Positions 1-13,300 of a DNA stretch of 64,000 nt are shown here, piece after piece (position 1 is the stretch's first letter; each line of letters starts with the position of its first letter). Made by a program: the position numbers and the translations under genes. The DNA comes from Streptomyces antimycoticus. GTDB taxonomy: Bacteria; Actinomycetota; Actinomycetes; Streptomycetales; Streptomycetaceae. Under the pieces are notes generated by a model. That model saw nothing but the letters and a program-made list of their open reading frames with translations. It was not told where the DNA came from and did not search any database. The stretch lies in contig NZ_BJHV01000001.1 in assembly GCF_005405925.1 (NCBI RefSeq), positions 4,030,001 to 4,094,000 on the forward strand. The letters run 5' to 3'.

Positions 1-1349
1 ACGCCGAAGGCGGAGACACCGGCCCGGCGCGGCCTGCCGGTCTCGTCCCAGGGACGGGCCTCGGTCAGCAGGGACACCTCGCCCGCCGACCAGTCGACGG
101 TCGGGGACGGCTGATCGACGTGGAGGGTCTTGGGCAGGATGCCGTGGCGTATCGCCATGACCATCTTGATGACGCCCGCGACACCCGCCGCCGCCTGGGC
201 GTGGCCCAGGTTGGACTTGAGCGAGCCCAGCCATAGCGGCCGGCCCTCGGGCCGCTCCTGGCCGTAGGTGGCCAGCAGCGCCTGCGCCTCGATGGGGTCA
301 CCGAGTGTGGTCCCCGTGCCATGCGCCTCGACGACGTCGATCTCGGCGGCGGACAGCCGGGCGTTCTCCAGGGCCTGACGGATGACGCGCCGCTGCGACG
401 GGCCGTTCGGCGCGGTCAGACCGTTGGAGGCGCCGTCCTGGTTCACCGCGCTGCCGCGCACCACGGCCAGCACCGGGTGGCCGTTCTTGCGCGCGTCCGA
501 CAGCCGCTCGACCAGCAGCACGCCGACGCCCTCGGACCAGCCGGTGCCGTCCGCCGAGGCGGCGAAGGACTTGCAGCGGCCATCGGGGGCGAGGCCGCGC
601 TGGCGGCTGAACTCCACGAAGACGTCCGGGTTGGGCATCACGGTGACGCCGCCGACGAGGGCGAGCGAGCATTCGCGCTGCCGCAGCGCCTGAGCCGCCC
701 AATGCAGGGCGACCAGCGACGACGAGCACGCCGTGTCGATCGTGGCGGCCGGGCCTTCGAGGCCGAAGGTGTAGGCGATACGGCCGGACAGCACACTGGT
801 GGCGCCGCCGGTGAGCAGCAGCCCCTCCAGCTCCTCCGGCGCGCCCGAAACATCCGAGCCATAGCCCATGGCCGAGGCGCCCACATAAACGCCGGTGCGG
901 CTGCCCTTGACGGAGGTCGGGTCGATTCCCGCGCGCTCGAAAACCTCCCAGGAGGTCTCCAGCAGCAGCCGCTGCTGCGGGTCCATCGCAAGCGCCTCGC
1001 GCGGCGAAATGCCGAAGAACGCGGGGTCGAATTCGGCGGCGCCGTCGAGGAATCCGCCGCCGCTGTTGTAGAAGGTGCCCTTGCGGTCGGGGTCCGGATC
1101 GGCCAGCCCCTCGATGTCCCAGCCGCGGTCGGCGGGGAATCCGGAAATGGCGTCACCGCCCTCCGCGACCAGCTGCCACAGATCCTCGGGCGAACCGACG
1201 CCACCGGGGAACCGGCAGCTCATCGCGGTGATCGCGATCGGTTCCTGCGCGTCCGCCTCCACCTCGGTCAGGCGGCGACGGGCCCGGCGCAGCTCAGTGG
1301 TCATCCACTTCAGATTGTCGAGCAGCTTCTCTTCGTTCGCGCTAGCCAC
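1..1349 (-). CDS. Modular type I polyketide synthase, second PKS gene of the cluster (5' part only)
   Basis: This is the start of a second PKS protein, and the rest lies beyond the left edge. The GTG at 1349-1347 is chosen because an AGGAGG ribosome site lies at 1365-1360, ten bases upstream. The first 35 or so residues form a charged helix ([17 protein letters not shown]) typical of N-terminal docking domains that bind the C-terminus of the preceding PKS. A ketosynthase follows, with the active-site motif TACSSS (near 717-740) and VEAHGTGTT (near 310-330); the last readable residues are RAGVSAFG. The gap to the upstream PKS stop is 47 bp, so the two genes are almost certainly cotranscribed, with this protein extending the chain made by the five-module enzyme. 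The type of module beyond the KS cannot be seen. Confidence 0.93.
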   Translation of the reverse strand, partial: MASANEEKLLDNLKWMTTELRRARRRLTEVEADAQEPIAITAMSCRFPGGVGSPEDLWQLVAEGGDAISGFPADRGWDIEGLADPDPDRKGTFYNSGGGFLDGAAEFDPAFFGISPREALAMDPQQRLLLETSWEVFERAGIDPTSVKGSRTGVYVGASAMGYGSDVSGAPEELEGLLLTGGATSVLSGRIAYTFGLEGPAATIDTACSSSLVALHWAAQALRQRECSLALVGGVTVMPNPDVFVEFSRQRGLAPDGRCKSFAASADGTGWSEGVGVLLVERLSDARKNGHPVLAVVRGSAVNQDGASNGLTAPNGPSQRRVIRQALENARLSAAEIDVVEAHGTGTTLGDPIEAQALLATYGQERPEGRPLWLGSLKSNLGHAQAAAGVAGVIKMVMAIRHGILPKTLHVDQPSPTVDWSAGEVSLLTEARPWDETGRPRRAGVSAFG

Positions 1350-1396
1350 GGAAACGTCACCTCCTGAGGTCAGTTGAATTGAGGGCGGTCATCACG

Positions 1397-4300
1397 TCAG
1401 GACCTTCCGAATTCATTGTTGATGATGTCGAAGATGTCTTCGGCGGAGGCGGCGTCGAGGGCGAGTTCATCGTCCTCGCCGCCGTCGGCGCCCGCCGCGC
1501 TCTCGGTCTCGTTCCATGTCCGCAGCAGCGCTTCGAGTCGTGCGGTGACCCGTTCGCGTTCCGTCGCGTCGTCGGAGACGTGGGAAAGGGTGAATTCCAG
1601 CTTGTCGATTTCGGCGAGGGCCGGGAGTTCGGGTGTGGTGTCCTCGCCGAGCAGGTCGGCGCGCAGCACATCGGCGAGCGCGCCGGGGGTCGGGTGGTCG
1701 AAGACCAGGGTGGCGGTGAGCTGGAGCCCGGTGGCCGCATTCAGCCGGTTGCGGAGTTCCACGGCGGTGAGGGAGTCGAAGCCCAGCTCCTTGAAGGCCC
1801 GGCCCGCCTGGACGGCCGTGGTGTCGTCGTGTCCGAGGACGGCGGCGACCTCCGTACGGACCAGGTCGAGCAGGACCTTGTCGGCCTCGGATCCGGTGAG
1901 CCCGGTGAGCCGCTGCCGCAGGGACTCCGCCGATGCCTCGGCCGGGCCGCCGTCCGCGCCCTCCGCCGGGTCCGGTGCCAGGGCGGCGCGGACCTCGGGC
2001 AGATCGGCGATGAGCGGGCGGGGGCGGGCCGCCGTGAAGGTGGGGGCGAAGCGGTCCCAGTCGACATCGGCCACCGTCACCACGGTCTCGTTCCGGTCCA
2101 GCGCCTGCTGGAGTGCGGCGATGGCGGAGTGCGGGGCCATCACCGGCAGGCCGCGGCGGCGCAGGTGCTCGGCCGCCTCGTCGTCGGTGACGAGTCCGCC
2201 GTCCGCCCACGGGCCCCAGGCCACGGAGGTGGCGGTGAGACCACGGGCCCGGCGCTGTTCGGCCAGTGCGTCGAGGAAGGCGTTTCCGGCCGCGTAGGCG
2301 CCCTGGCCACCACTGCCCCACACCGCGGCGATGGAGGAGAACAGCACGAAGGCGTCCAGCTCGGTGTCGCCGAGCAGCGCGTCCAGATGGGCCGCGCCCG
2401 CGACCTTGGCGGCGACCACATCGGCGACCTCGGCCGGGGTGGTCTCCGCGAGCGGTGCGAACTGCCCGGCGCCCGCCGTGTGTACGACGGCGGTGAGCGG
2501 ATGCCCCGGGTGTCCGTCGCGAATCCGGGCCAGCAGCCCGGCGACCGCGTCCCGGTCGGTGACGTCGCAGGCGGCGACGGTCACCCGCACGCCGGAAGCG
2601 GCGAGTTCGTCGCGCAGCTCGGTGGCGCCGGGGGCGTCGGGGCCCCGGCGGCTGGTGAGCACCAGATGCTCGGCGCCGTTCTCCGCCAGCCAGCGGGCCA
2701 CATGGGCGCCCAGCGCGCCGGTGCCGCCGGTGACCAGGACCGTGCCCCGCGGCCGCCAGGGCGCGCCGGTGGCCGGGGTGGACTCGGCGTGGGCGAGGCG
2801 GCGGGCCAGGATTCCGGCCGTACGGATCGCCAGCTGGTCCTCGTGGTCGCCGCCGTGTCCGCCGAGCACACCGGCCAGGCGGTCGGCGGCCCGTTCGTCC
2901 AGCGTCGCGGGCAGGTCGATCAGACCGCCCCAGCGCTCCGGGTGCTCCAGCGCCACCACCCGGCCCAGGCCCCAGAGCTGCGCCTGTGCGGCGCTGCCGA
3001 TCGGTTCCGAGGCGGCGGTGGAGACGGCGCCGGTGGTGGCGCACCACAGCGGGGCGTCCAGGCCCGCGTCCCCGAGGGCCTGCACCAGCACTCCGGTGCG
3101 CAGCAGCCCGGTGGGCGCGGCGGGGTGGTCGGGGTGCGGGCACTCGTCCAGTGCGAGCAGCGACAGCACACCGTGCACGGGCTCGTCGGCCGCCGCCTTG
3201 CGGATCCGGTCGGCCAGCGCGTCCCGGTCGAGGTCCCCGCCGTCGGCCGGGGTGATGTTGACGCGCCGGATGTCGGCGCCCCGGTCGGCCAGCGCGTCCA
3301 CGACACGCCGCACGGTCTCGGCGTGGCCCGCGGCCCCGGCCGGTTCAGCGACCAGCCAGACGCCGGGAGCGGCGGCGAGCCGCGGCTCCTCCAGCGGCTT
3401 CCAGGTGACGCGGTAGCGCCAGCCGTCGAGCGCGGACTGCTCGCGTTCGCGGCGCCGCCACGCGGACAGCGCCGGGAGCAGCGCGCTGAGCGGCTGGTCC
3501 ACGTCGATGCCCACGGCGTCCGACAGCGAGGCGAGATCGTCGCTCTCGACGGCCTCCCAGAACCGGGCGCCGGCCGTGTCGACGGCCGTGGCCGCCTCGC
3601 CGGATGTGTGGCGCGGGGTGCCGTCGAGCCAGTAGCGCCGCCGCTGGAAGGCGTACGTCGGCAACTCCACGCGCCGCGCACCGGTTCCGGCGAACAGCGC
3701 CTCCCAGTCCACGGCCGCGCCCCGCACATGCAGCGTGGCGAGGGCGTCGGTCAGCGTCTCCGTCTCGGGGCGCCCGGCGCGCAGTACGGGCACGAAGGCC
3801 ACCTCTTCGGCGCCTTCGCCTGCGGCGGTGACGCAGTCCTGCGCCATGGCGGACAGCACCCCGTCCGGGCCCAGTTCGACATAGGTGGTGACGCCCTGGG
3901 CCTCCAGGGCGCGGACACCGTCGAGGAAGCGGACGGAGTGGCGGACATGGCGCACCCAGTAGTCGGCGGCCATGCCCAGCTCGTCGGCGACCGGCTGCCC
4001 GGTGACCATGGAGACGATCGGGATGCGCGGCGCGCGGTACGTCAGCCCCTCGGCGACCTTGCGGAAGTCGGCGAGCATGCCGTCCATCAGCGGGGAGTGG
4101 AACGCGTGGCTCACGGTGAGCCGCTTGGTCTTGCGGCCCCGCGCCTCGAACGACGCCGCGATCTCCAGCGCCGCGTCCTCGTCGCCCGCGATGACCACCG
4201 AGGTCGGCCCGTTGAGCGCGGCGATGCCGATCCGCTCGGTCAGCAGCGGCTCGACCTCGTCCTCCGCCGCCTGCAGCGCGATCATCGCGCCACGGGCGGG

Positions 4301-7300
4301 CAGTTGCTGCATCAGCCGGCCGCGGGCGGCCACCAGCGTGGCGGCGTCCTCCAGCGACAGCACCCCGGCCACATGCGCCGCGGCCAGTTCGCCGATGGAG
4401 TGCCCGGCCAGTACGTCCGGCCGCAGCCCGGCGGCCTCGGCCAGCCGGAACAGCGCCACCTCGATCGCGAACAGCGCGGGCTGGGTGAAGCCGGTCCGGT
4501 CCAGCGACTCCTTGTCGTCCCCGAACAGCACGTCGTACAGCGGCCGTTCGAGGTGCCGGTCCAGCTCGGCGCAGACCGCGTCCAGCGCCTCCGCGAAGAC
4601 CGGGCCGGCCTCGTACAGCTCACGGCCCATGCCGAGCCGCTGGCTGCCCTGCCCGGTGAAGAGCACGGCCGTGCGGCCCTCGGCGGGCACACCCCGGATC
4701 AGCTGCGCGGCGGACTCGCCACGCGCGAGGGCGGTGAGGCCCGCGAGCAGCCGGTCCCGGTCCGGGCCGAGGACCACCGCGCGGTGCTCCAGGGCGGACC
4801 TCGTGGTGGCCAGGGAGTACGCCACGTCCACCGCGCCGAGCGCGGTGTCGGCTTCGAGGTGGGCGCGCAGCCGCTCGGCCTGGGCCCGCAGCGCGTCCTC
4901 GCCCTTGGCCGAGAGCGGCCAGGCCACCACATCGGGCCGTACGAGGGGGCTCCGCGGTGTGCTGTCGACCGGCTCGTCGTGGGCCGGGGCCTGCTCCAGA
5001 ACCGTATGGGCGTTGGTGCCGCTGAAACCGAACGAGGAGACGCCCGCGCGGCGCGGACGGCCGGTCTCCGGCCACTCCACCTGCTCGGTGAGCAGCGACA
5101 CCGCGCCCGCCGACCAGTCCACATGCGGCGACGGCTCGTCCACGTGCAGGGTGCGCGGCAGCACACCGTGGCGCATGGCCAGCACCATCTTGATGATGCC
5201 CGCGACACCGGCGGCGGCCTGGGTGTGGCCGATGTTGGACTTGATGGCGCCCAGCCACAGCGGCCGGTCCGCGTCCCGCTCCTGGCCGTAGGTGGCCAGC
5301 AGCGCCTGCGCCTCGATCGGGTCGCCGAGCCGGGTGCCGGTGCCATGGGCCTCAACGGCGTCCACCTCGGCGGCGGACAGGCCCGCACCGGCCAGCGCCT
5401 GGCGGATGACGCGCTGCTGGGCGGGGCCGTTGGGCGCGGTCAGACCGTTGGAGGCGCCGTCCTGGTTGATGGCGCTTCCGCGCACGATCGCCAGCACCGG
5501 GTGGCCGTTGCGGCGGGCGTCCGAGAGCCGCTCCACGAGCAGCATGCCGACGCCCTCGCCCCAGCCGGTGCCGTCCGCACCGGCCGCGAACGCCTTGCAG
5601 CGACCGTCCGGAGCCAGCCCGCGCTGACGGCTGAACTCGATGTACGCGCCGGGGCTGGACATGACCGTCACACCGCCCGCGAGCGCGAGCGAGCACTCGC
5701 CCTGGCGCAGCGCCTGGATCGCCCAGTGCAGCGCCACCAGCGACGACGAACAGGCCGTGTCGACGGTGACCGCCGGGCCCTCCAGACCGAAGGTGTACGC
5801 GAGCCGGCCGGAGACCACGCTGGCCGCGTTGCCCGTGCCCAGGTAGCCCTCGACCTCCTCGGGGACGGTGTGCAGCGAGGCGTCGTAGTCCTGTCCGTTG
5901 GAGCCGACGAAGACACCGGCGGAGGTGCCGCGCAGCATCGCCGGGTCGATGCCCGCGCGCTCGAACGCCTCCCACGAGGTCTCCAGCAGCAGCCGCTGCT
6001 GCGGGTCCATGGCCAGGGCCTCACGGGGCGAGATCCCGAAGAACGGGGCGTCGAAGTGGCCCGCGTCGTAGAGGAAACCGCCCTCGCGTGCGTAGAAGGT
6101 GCCCCGCCGGTCGGGGTCCGGGTCGTAGAGCGCGTCCAGGTCCCAGCCGCGGTCGGCCGGGAACTCGGCGATCGCGTCCCCGCCCGCGGTGAGCAGCTGC
6201 CACAGCTCCTCGGGGGTGCGGACCCCACCCGGGAAGCGGCAGCTCATCGCCACGATCGCGATCGGATCGTCATCGGCCGCCGCCGTCACCGCCGCAGGCT
6301 GCGAAGCCTCGGCGGCGGTGGTGTCCGCCCCGATGAGCTCGCCGCGCAGATAGTTTGCGAGGGCGGCGGCCGTCGGGTAGTCGAAGACCAGGGTCGCGGG
6401 GAGCCGGACACCGCTGGCGGCACCGAGCCGGTTGCGCAGCTCGACGGCGGTCAGCGAGTCGAAGCCCAGCTCGCCGAAGGCGCGGTCGGCGGCGATGGAC
6501 TCCGAACCGTCGTGTCCGAGCACCGCGGCCACCTGCGTACGGACCAGGTCCAGCAGCAGCCGGTCCCGCTCCGCCTCGCCCAGCCCGGCCAGCCGGGCGG
6601 CGAGCGAGGAGCCATCGGCCGCGGGCGCGGTGGCGGTGCCCTCCGCCGCCGCGCGGGTCTCCGGAAGGTCCGCGAACAGGCGGCTGGGCCGGGCGGCAGC
6701 GAAGTCCGGTGCGAACCGGTCCCAGTCGATGTCCGCGACGGTGACCACCGCGTCATCGAGGTCGAGCGCCCGCTGGAGCGCGCCGATCGCCAACTCGGCT
6801 TCCATCGGCGGCAGTCCGCCCCGGCGCAGACGCTGCTCCAACGTTCCGTCCGTCGCCATACCGCCCTCGGCCCACGGGCCCCAGGCGATCGAGGTGGCGG
6901 GCAGGCCCTGGGCGCGCCGCCGCTCGGCCAGCGCGTCCAGATAGGCGTTGGCGGCGGCGTAGTTGCCCTGGCCCGCGGCGCCGAACGTGCCGCTGATCGA
7001 GGAGAACAGCACGAAGGCCGACAGCTCCCGGTCGCGTGTCAGCTCGTCGAGATGGGCCGCGGCGACCGCCTTGGCGCGCAGGACGGAGGTGAAGCGCTCG
7101 GGGGTGAGCGAGTCCAGTACGCCGTCGTCCAGCACCCCCGCCGTGTGCACCACGGCGGTCAGCGGCAGCTCGTCCGGGATGTCGGTGAGGAGCCGCGCGA
7201 GCGCGTCCCGGTCGGCCACATCGCATGCGGCGACGGTCACCCGGGCGCCGGAGGCGGCGAGTTCGTCGCGCAGCTCCACGGCGCCGGGGGCGTCGATGCC

Positions 7301-10300
7301 ACGGCGGCTGGTGAGCACCACATGCTCGGCGCCGCCCGCGACCAGCCAGCGGGCCACCTGCGCGCCCAGCGCGCCCGTACCGCCGGTGACCAGGGTCGTA
7401 CCGGCGCCCGGCGTCCATGTGTCGCCGGAGGAGGCGGTGGCGCGTACGAGCCGACGTCCGAACACGCCCGACGCCCGCACCGCGACCTGGTCCTCGCCAC
7501 CGACACCGGCCAGCACCTCGGCCAGCCGCCCCAGCCCACGTTCATCGGCGGTCTCCGGGAGGTCGACCAGACCGCCCCAGCGCTCGGGCAGCTCCAACGC
7601 GGCCACCCGGCCCAGACCCCACAGCCGCGCCCCTTCCGGGCTGACCGTGCCGTCCGAACGGCCCACCGCCACCGCGCCCCGCGTGGCCACCCACAGCGGC
7701 GCGCCGATACCCGCGTCGCCCAGGGCCTGCGTCAGCGCGGCCGTCCGCAGCAGCGCGTCGCCGTCGGCGGAAGCCGGACCGTTCGCGGGAGCCGGACCGT
7801 CCGTGAGGACTGGACCGTCCGTGAGGGCCGGACCGTCCGCGAGGGCCGGACCGTCCGCGAGGGCCGGACCGTCCGCGAGGCCCAGCAGGGACAGCACGCC
7901 ACCGGTTACGGGCTCGTCGCCGATGACTCCGGCCAGCCGTTCGACCACCGCGGCGCGGTCGTCGTCGGCGGCGGTCAGCTCGATGCGGCGTACGTCGGCA
8001 CCCCGCTCGTTCAGCATCCGTACGGCACCCGCGACCCAGGCGTCCTTGGCCGCCTCGGCCGGTACCACCACGAGCCAACGGCCACTCGGGGACGCGGCGG
8101 AGCGGTCCGTGACCGGCTTCCACGCCACCCGGTAGCGCCAGCCGTCCACCGTCGAACGCTCCGACTGCTGCCGCCGCCACGCCGACAGCGAGGGCAGCAG
8201 GGCCTCCAGCGCGCCGTTGTCCTCGGTGCCGAGGTTCAGGGTCTCGGCGAGCGAGGCCAGGTCCGCGCGCTCGACGGCCTCCCAGAAGCGGGCGTCGACC
8301 GTGTCCTGAGCGGTGGCGTCGGGGGTGGCGGCGGAGGTCCGCACGTCCAGCCAGTAGCGCCGCCGCTGGAAGGCGTACGTCGGCAACTCCACGCGCCGCG
8401 CACCGGTTCCGGCGTAGAACGCCTCCCAGTCCAGAGCCACGCCCCGGACCTGCAGGGCGGCGAGGGCGGTGGTGACGGTCTCGGCCTCGGGGCGGCCGCC
8501 GCGCAGCGTGGCGGCGAAACCGGCCACGTCGGCGTCGGCGAGGCAGTCCTGGACCATGGCGGACAGCACACCGTCGGGGCCGAGTTCGAGGTAAGTGGTG
8601 ACGCCCTGGGCTTCCAACGTCCGGACGCCGTCGAGGAAGCGCACAGCCTCCCGGACGTGGCGCACCCAGAAGCCGGGGCTGGTGATCTCCTCGGCGGAGA
8701 CCACGGTCCCCGTGAGGTTGGAGACGATCGGAATGCGCGGGGCCTCGTAGCTGAGCCCCTCCGCGACCTCGCGGAACGCCTCCAACATGCCGTCCATGCG
8801 CGGCGAGTGGAACGCGTGGCTCACGGTCAGCCGCTTGGTCTTGCGGCCCCGCTCCTCGAAGGTCGCCGCGATCGAGACAGCCGCGTCCTCATCACCCGCG
8901 ATGACCACGGAGGTCGGCCCGTTGAGCGCGGCGATCGAGACGCGCGCGGTGAGCAGCGGCGTGACCTCGTCGTCCGACGCCTGGACGGCGATCATCGCGC
9001 CACCGGTGGGCAGCTCCTGCATCAGCCGGCCACGCGCCGCCACCAGCTTCGCCGCGTCCGCGAGCGAGAGCACACCCGCCACATGCGCGGCGGCCAGCTC
9101 ACCGATCGAGTGGCCGGAGAGGAAGTCGGGCCGCAGCCCCCACGCCTCGACCAGCCGGAACAGCGCCACCTCCACCGCGAACAGCGCGGGCTGGGTGAAT
9201 CCGGTCTGGTCCAGTGCGGTGGCGTCGTCGCCGAACAGCACCTCCCGCAGCGGCCGCTCCAGATGCGCGTCCAGCTCATCGCAGATGGCGTCCAGCGCCT
9301 CCGCGAACACCGGATAGGCGTCGTACAGCTCACGCCCCATCCCCAGCCGCTGGCTGCCCTGTCCCGTGAACAGGAAGGCCAGCTTCCCGGCCACCGGCGA
9401 GCCCTGCACCAGGCCCGTGGCCGGTTCGCCGGAGGCCAGTGCCTCCAGGGCACGCAGGAAACCCTCGCGGCCGTCGGCCACCAGCACCGCGCGGTCCTCG
9501 AAGGTGGTGCGCCCGGCGGCCAGGGTGTAGCCGATGGCGGCCAGGTCCACGCCCTCATCAGCGGAGTCGGCGCGCAGCCGGTCGCGCAGGTGGCGGGCCT
9601 GGTCGCGCAGCGCGTCCCGGCCCACGGCCGACAGCGGCCACGGGAGCACCGGCGGTACGGCGACCGGCCGCGCCGCCCCCACCTCGTGGTCCTCGGCGGC
9701 CGGCGGCTGCTCGATGATGGTGTGCGCGTTGGTGCCGCTGATGCCGAACGACGACACGCCGGCGCGGCGCGGACGGCCGGTCTCCGGCCACTCCATCCGC
9801 TCGGTGAGCAGCGAGACCGCGCCGTCCTCCCAGTCGACGTTGGTCGAGGGCGCGTCCACGTGGAGCGTCTGCGGCAGCACACCGTGGCGCATGGCCAGCA
9901 CCATCTTGATGATGCCCGCGACACCGGCGGCGGCCTGCGTATGACCGATGTTGGACTTGATCGAGCCCAGCCACAACGGCCGGTCCCCATCCCGCTCCTG
10001 GCCGTACGTGGCCAGCAGCGCCTGCGCCTCGATCGGGTCACCCAGCGTCGTACCCGTACCGTGCGCCTCGACCACGTCCACATCGCCCGCCGACAGCCCG
10101 GCGGCGGCCAGCGCCTGCCGGATGACACGCTGCTGCGACGGACCGTTCGGCGCCGTCAGACCGTTCGACGCACCGTCCTGGTTGATCGCGGAGCCGCGCA
10201 CGACCGCAAGCACCGGGTGGCCGTTGCGCCGCGCGTCCGACAGCCGCTCCACGAGCAGCATGCCCGCGCCTTCGGCCCAGCCCGTACCGTCCGCCGACGC

Positions 10301-13300
10301 CGCGAAGGACTTGCACCGGCCATCCGTGGCCAGGCCGCGCTGACGGCTGAAGTCGATGAACGTCTCGGGGGTGGCCATGACCGCCACACCACCGGCCAGC
10401 GCCATGGTGCACTCGCCCGCGCGCAGCGCCTGGATCGCCCAGTGCAGCGCCACCAGCGACGACGAACACGCCGTGTCGACCGTGACCGCCGGACCCTCCA
10501 GACCGAAGGTGTACGCCACCCGGCCCGATGCGATGGAGCCCGCGTTGCCGGTGCCGATGTAGCCCTCGACACCGTCGGGGATGCCATCGAGCCCGGTCAC
10601 GTAGTCGTGGTACATGACGCCCGCGAACACACCCGTCCTGCTGCCGCGCACGGTCGCCGGGTCGATGCCCGCGCGCTCGAACGCCTCCCACGACGTCTCC
10701 AGCAGCAACCGCTGCTGCGGGTCCATCGCCAGCGCCTCACGCGGGGAGATCCCGAAGAAGTCCGGGTCGAAGTCGGCCGCGTCGTGCAGGAAGCCGCCCT
10801 CGCGGGTGTACGAGGTGCCCGCGTGGTCGGGGTCCGGGTGGTACAGACCGTCGAGGTCCCAGCCACGGTCCACGGGGAAGCCGGAGATGCCGTCGCCGCC
10901 GGTGGCGACGAGCTCCCACAGCTCCTCCGGGGTGCGTACCCCGCCGGGGTAGCGGCAGCTCATGCCGACGATGACGATCGGGTCGTCGTCGACCGCCGGG
11001 GCCGCCCCCGTCCGTACGGGGACGAGCGGCGCCGTGGTCTCCTCGGCGCCCAGCAGCTCCTCGCGCAGATGGCCGGCCAGGGCGGTGGGGGTCGGGTAGT
11101 CGAAGACGAGCGTGGCCGGGAGCCGCAGTCCGGTGACGGTCTTGAGGTCGTTGCGGAGTTCGACGGCGGTGAGCGAGTCGAAGCCCAGCTCCTTGAATGC
11201 CCGCCCGGCCTCGACCGCCTCCGGGCCCGCGTAACCGAGCACCGCGGCGACCCGGCCGCACACCAACTCCAGCAGCTCACGGTCCTGTTCGGGCCGGGCG
11301 AGCCCGGCCAGCCGCTGGGCGAGCGAGGAGCCGTCGGCGGTGGCGGCCGCGGCGGCGGCCCGCCGGACCGGGGCCCGCACCAGGCCGCGGAACAGTGCCG
11401 GGACGGTGCCGGTCGCCGTGGCCTCGGTGCGCAGCCCCGCGTAGTCGAGCCGCATCGGGAACAGCACGGCGCCGCCGTCGGCGCGGGCCGCGTCGAAGAG
11501 CGCGAGCCCCTCGTCGGCGGCGATCGGGGCGACCCCGCCGCGCGCGATGCGCCGCAGGTCGACCTCGTCGAGACCGCTGCCCATGCCCGCACCGCCCCAC
11601 AGGCCCCAGGCCAGCGCGGTGGCCGGGAGCCCCTGGGCCACGCGGTGCTGGGCGAGCGCCTCCAGGAAGGAGTTGGCGGCGGCGTAACTCGCCTGTCCGG
11701 GCGCGCCGAACACGGCGGCGGCACCGGAGAACAGCACGAACGCGGACAGCTCGTGGTCGCGGGTCAGCTCGTGCAGGTTGAGCGCCGCGTCCACCTTGGG
11801 ACGCAGCACCCGGGCCACCCGCTCGGGCGTCAGCGAGCCGAGGATGCCGTCGTCCAGGACGCCCGCCGTGTGCACCACGGCGGTCAGCGGATGCTCGGCC
11901 GGGATGGCGGCCAGGGTCGCGGCGAGCGCGTCGCGGTCGGCCACATCGCAGGCCGCCCAGGTCACGGTGGCACCGGCCGCCGTGAGATCGGCGGCCAGCT
12001 CCTGGGCGCCGTCGGCGTCGGCGCCACGGCGGCTGACCAGCAGGAGTCGCCGTACGCCGTGGGCGGAGACCAGGTGGCGGGCGAAGAGGCCGCCGAGGGT
12101 GCCGGTGGCGCCGGTGATCAGTACGGTGCCGTTGGGGTCGTACGACGGGGCGGTGGCGGTATCCGCGTCGGTGTCAGCGGTGTTCTCGGTGACCGGCACC
12201 CGGGCCAGCCGGGGCGCGAGCGCCACGCCCGCGCGCAGCGCCAGCTCCGCCTCGTCCACGCCGAGCGCGGCGGGCACCGTACGGTACGAGTCCTCCTCGC
12301 CCTCCACATCCAGCAGCACCAGACGGCCGGGGTTCTCCGACTGCGCGGAGCGGAACAGACCGCGCACGGCGGCGTACGGCAGATCCGCCACGCCCGCCCC
12401 CGGCTCGGTCTCCACCACGCCCCGGGTCAGCAGCACCAGGCGCGAGGCGGCGAACCGCTCATCGGCCAGCCACTCCTGGAGCAGGGCGAGGGTGGTCTGC
12501 GTGGCGTCGTACACGGCCGCCGCGTCGGCGCCAACACCGGCACCGAGACCAGCACCGGCACCGGCACCGGCACCGGCACCGGCACCGGCCAGCAAAACGG
12601 TGCCGGGCGCGGGCGCCCCGGCTTCCACCGCCGTCCGCAGCACCGACAGATCGCGGTACGCGGCGAGTCGGATCCCGGGCCCGAACGCGCCCTCCAGCGC
12701 GGCCAGTTGATCGGCGTCGGCGCCGAGCACCGCCCAGTCGCCCGTGGCCGCGCCGGTCGCGGGCGCCGGAACCGCCGTCCAGTCCAGCCGCAACAGTGAC
12801 TCGTGCAGCCCGCCGCGCGCCGCGCGGACCTGGTCGGCGGAGGCGGCCCGCAGCGCCACGGACTCGACCGTGGCCACCGGACGGCCCGTACCGTCGGCCA
12901 CCAGCAGCGAGACCGCGTTCGACGGCCGCTCGGACAGCCGCACCCGGAGCGCACCGGCCCCGGCCGCGTGCAGCTGCACGCCGTTCCAGGCGAACGGCAG
13001 CAGCGCGCCCTCGGCCAGCGCCGCCTCACGGTCGGCGCTGTCGAGGCCGATGACGTGCAGCGCGGCGTCCAGCAGGGCCGGGTGCAGCCCGAACCGCTCG
13101 GCCTCGGCGCCCGACGTCAGCGGCGCGCCCTCGGGGAAGCCCACCTCGGCGTAGAGGTTCTCGCCGAGCCGCCAGGCGCCCTTGAGCCCCTGGAACACCA
13201 GCCCGTAGCCGAGACCCGCCCCGGCCAGCTCCTCGTACAGCCCCTCGACCGCGATGGGCGTCGCGCCCTGCGGCGGCCATACGGCCAGCTCATCGGGCTC

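Noticed and set aside
1379..12799. Very long plus-strand ORF (over 3800 codons) opposite the PKS, with another at 12803-17626 and 17452-26142
   Set aside because: These are antisense shadows of the PKS caused by GC-rich third positions. They are Arg/Gly/His-rich with no domain, and the minus-strand frame has perfect PKS motifs.
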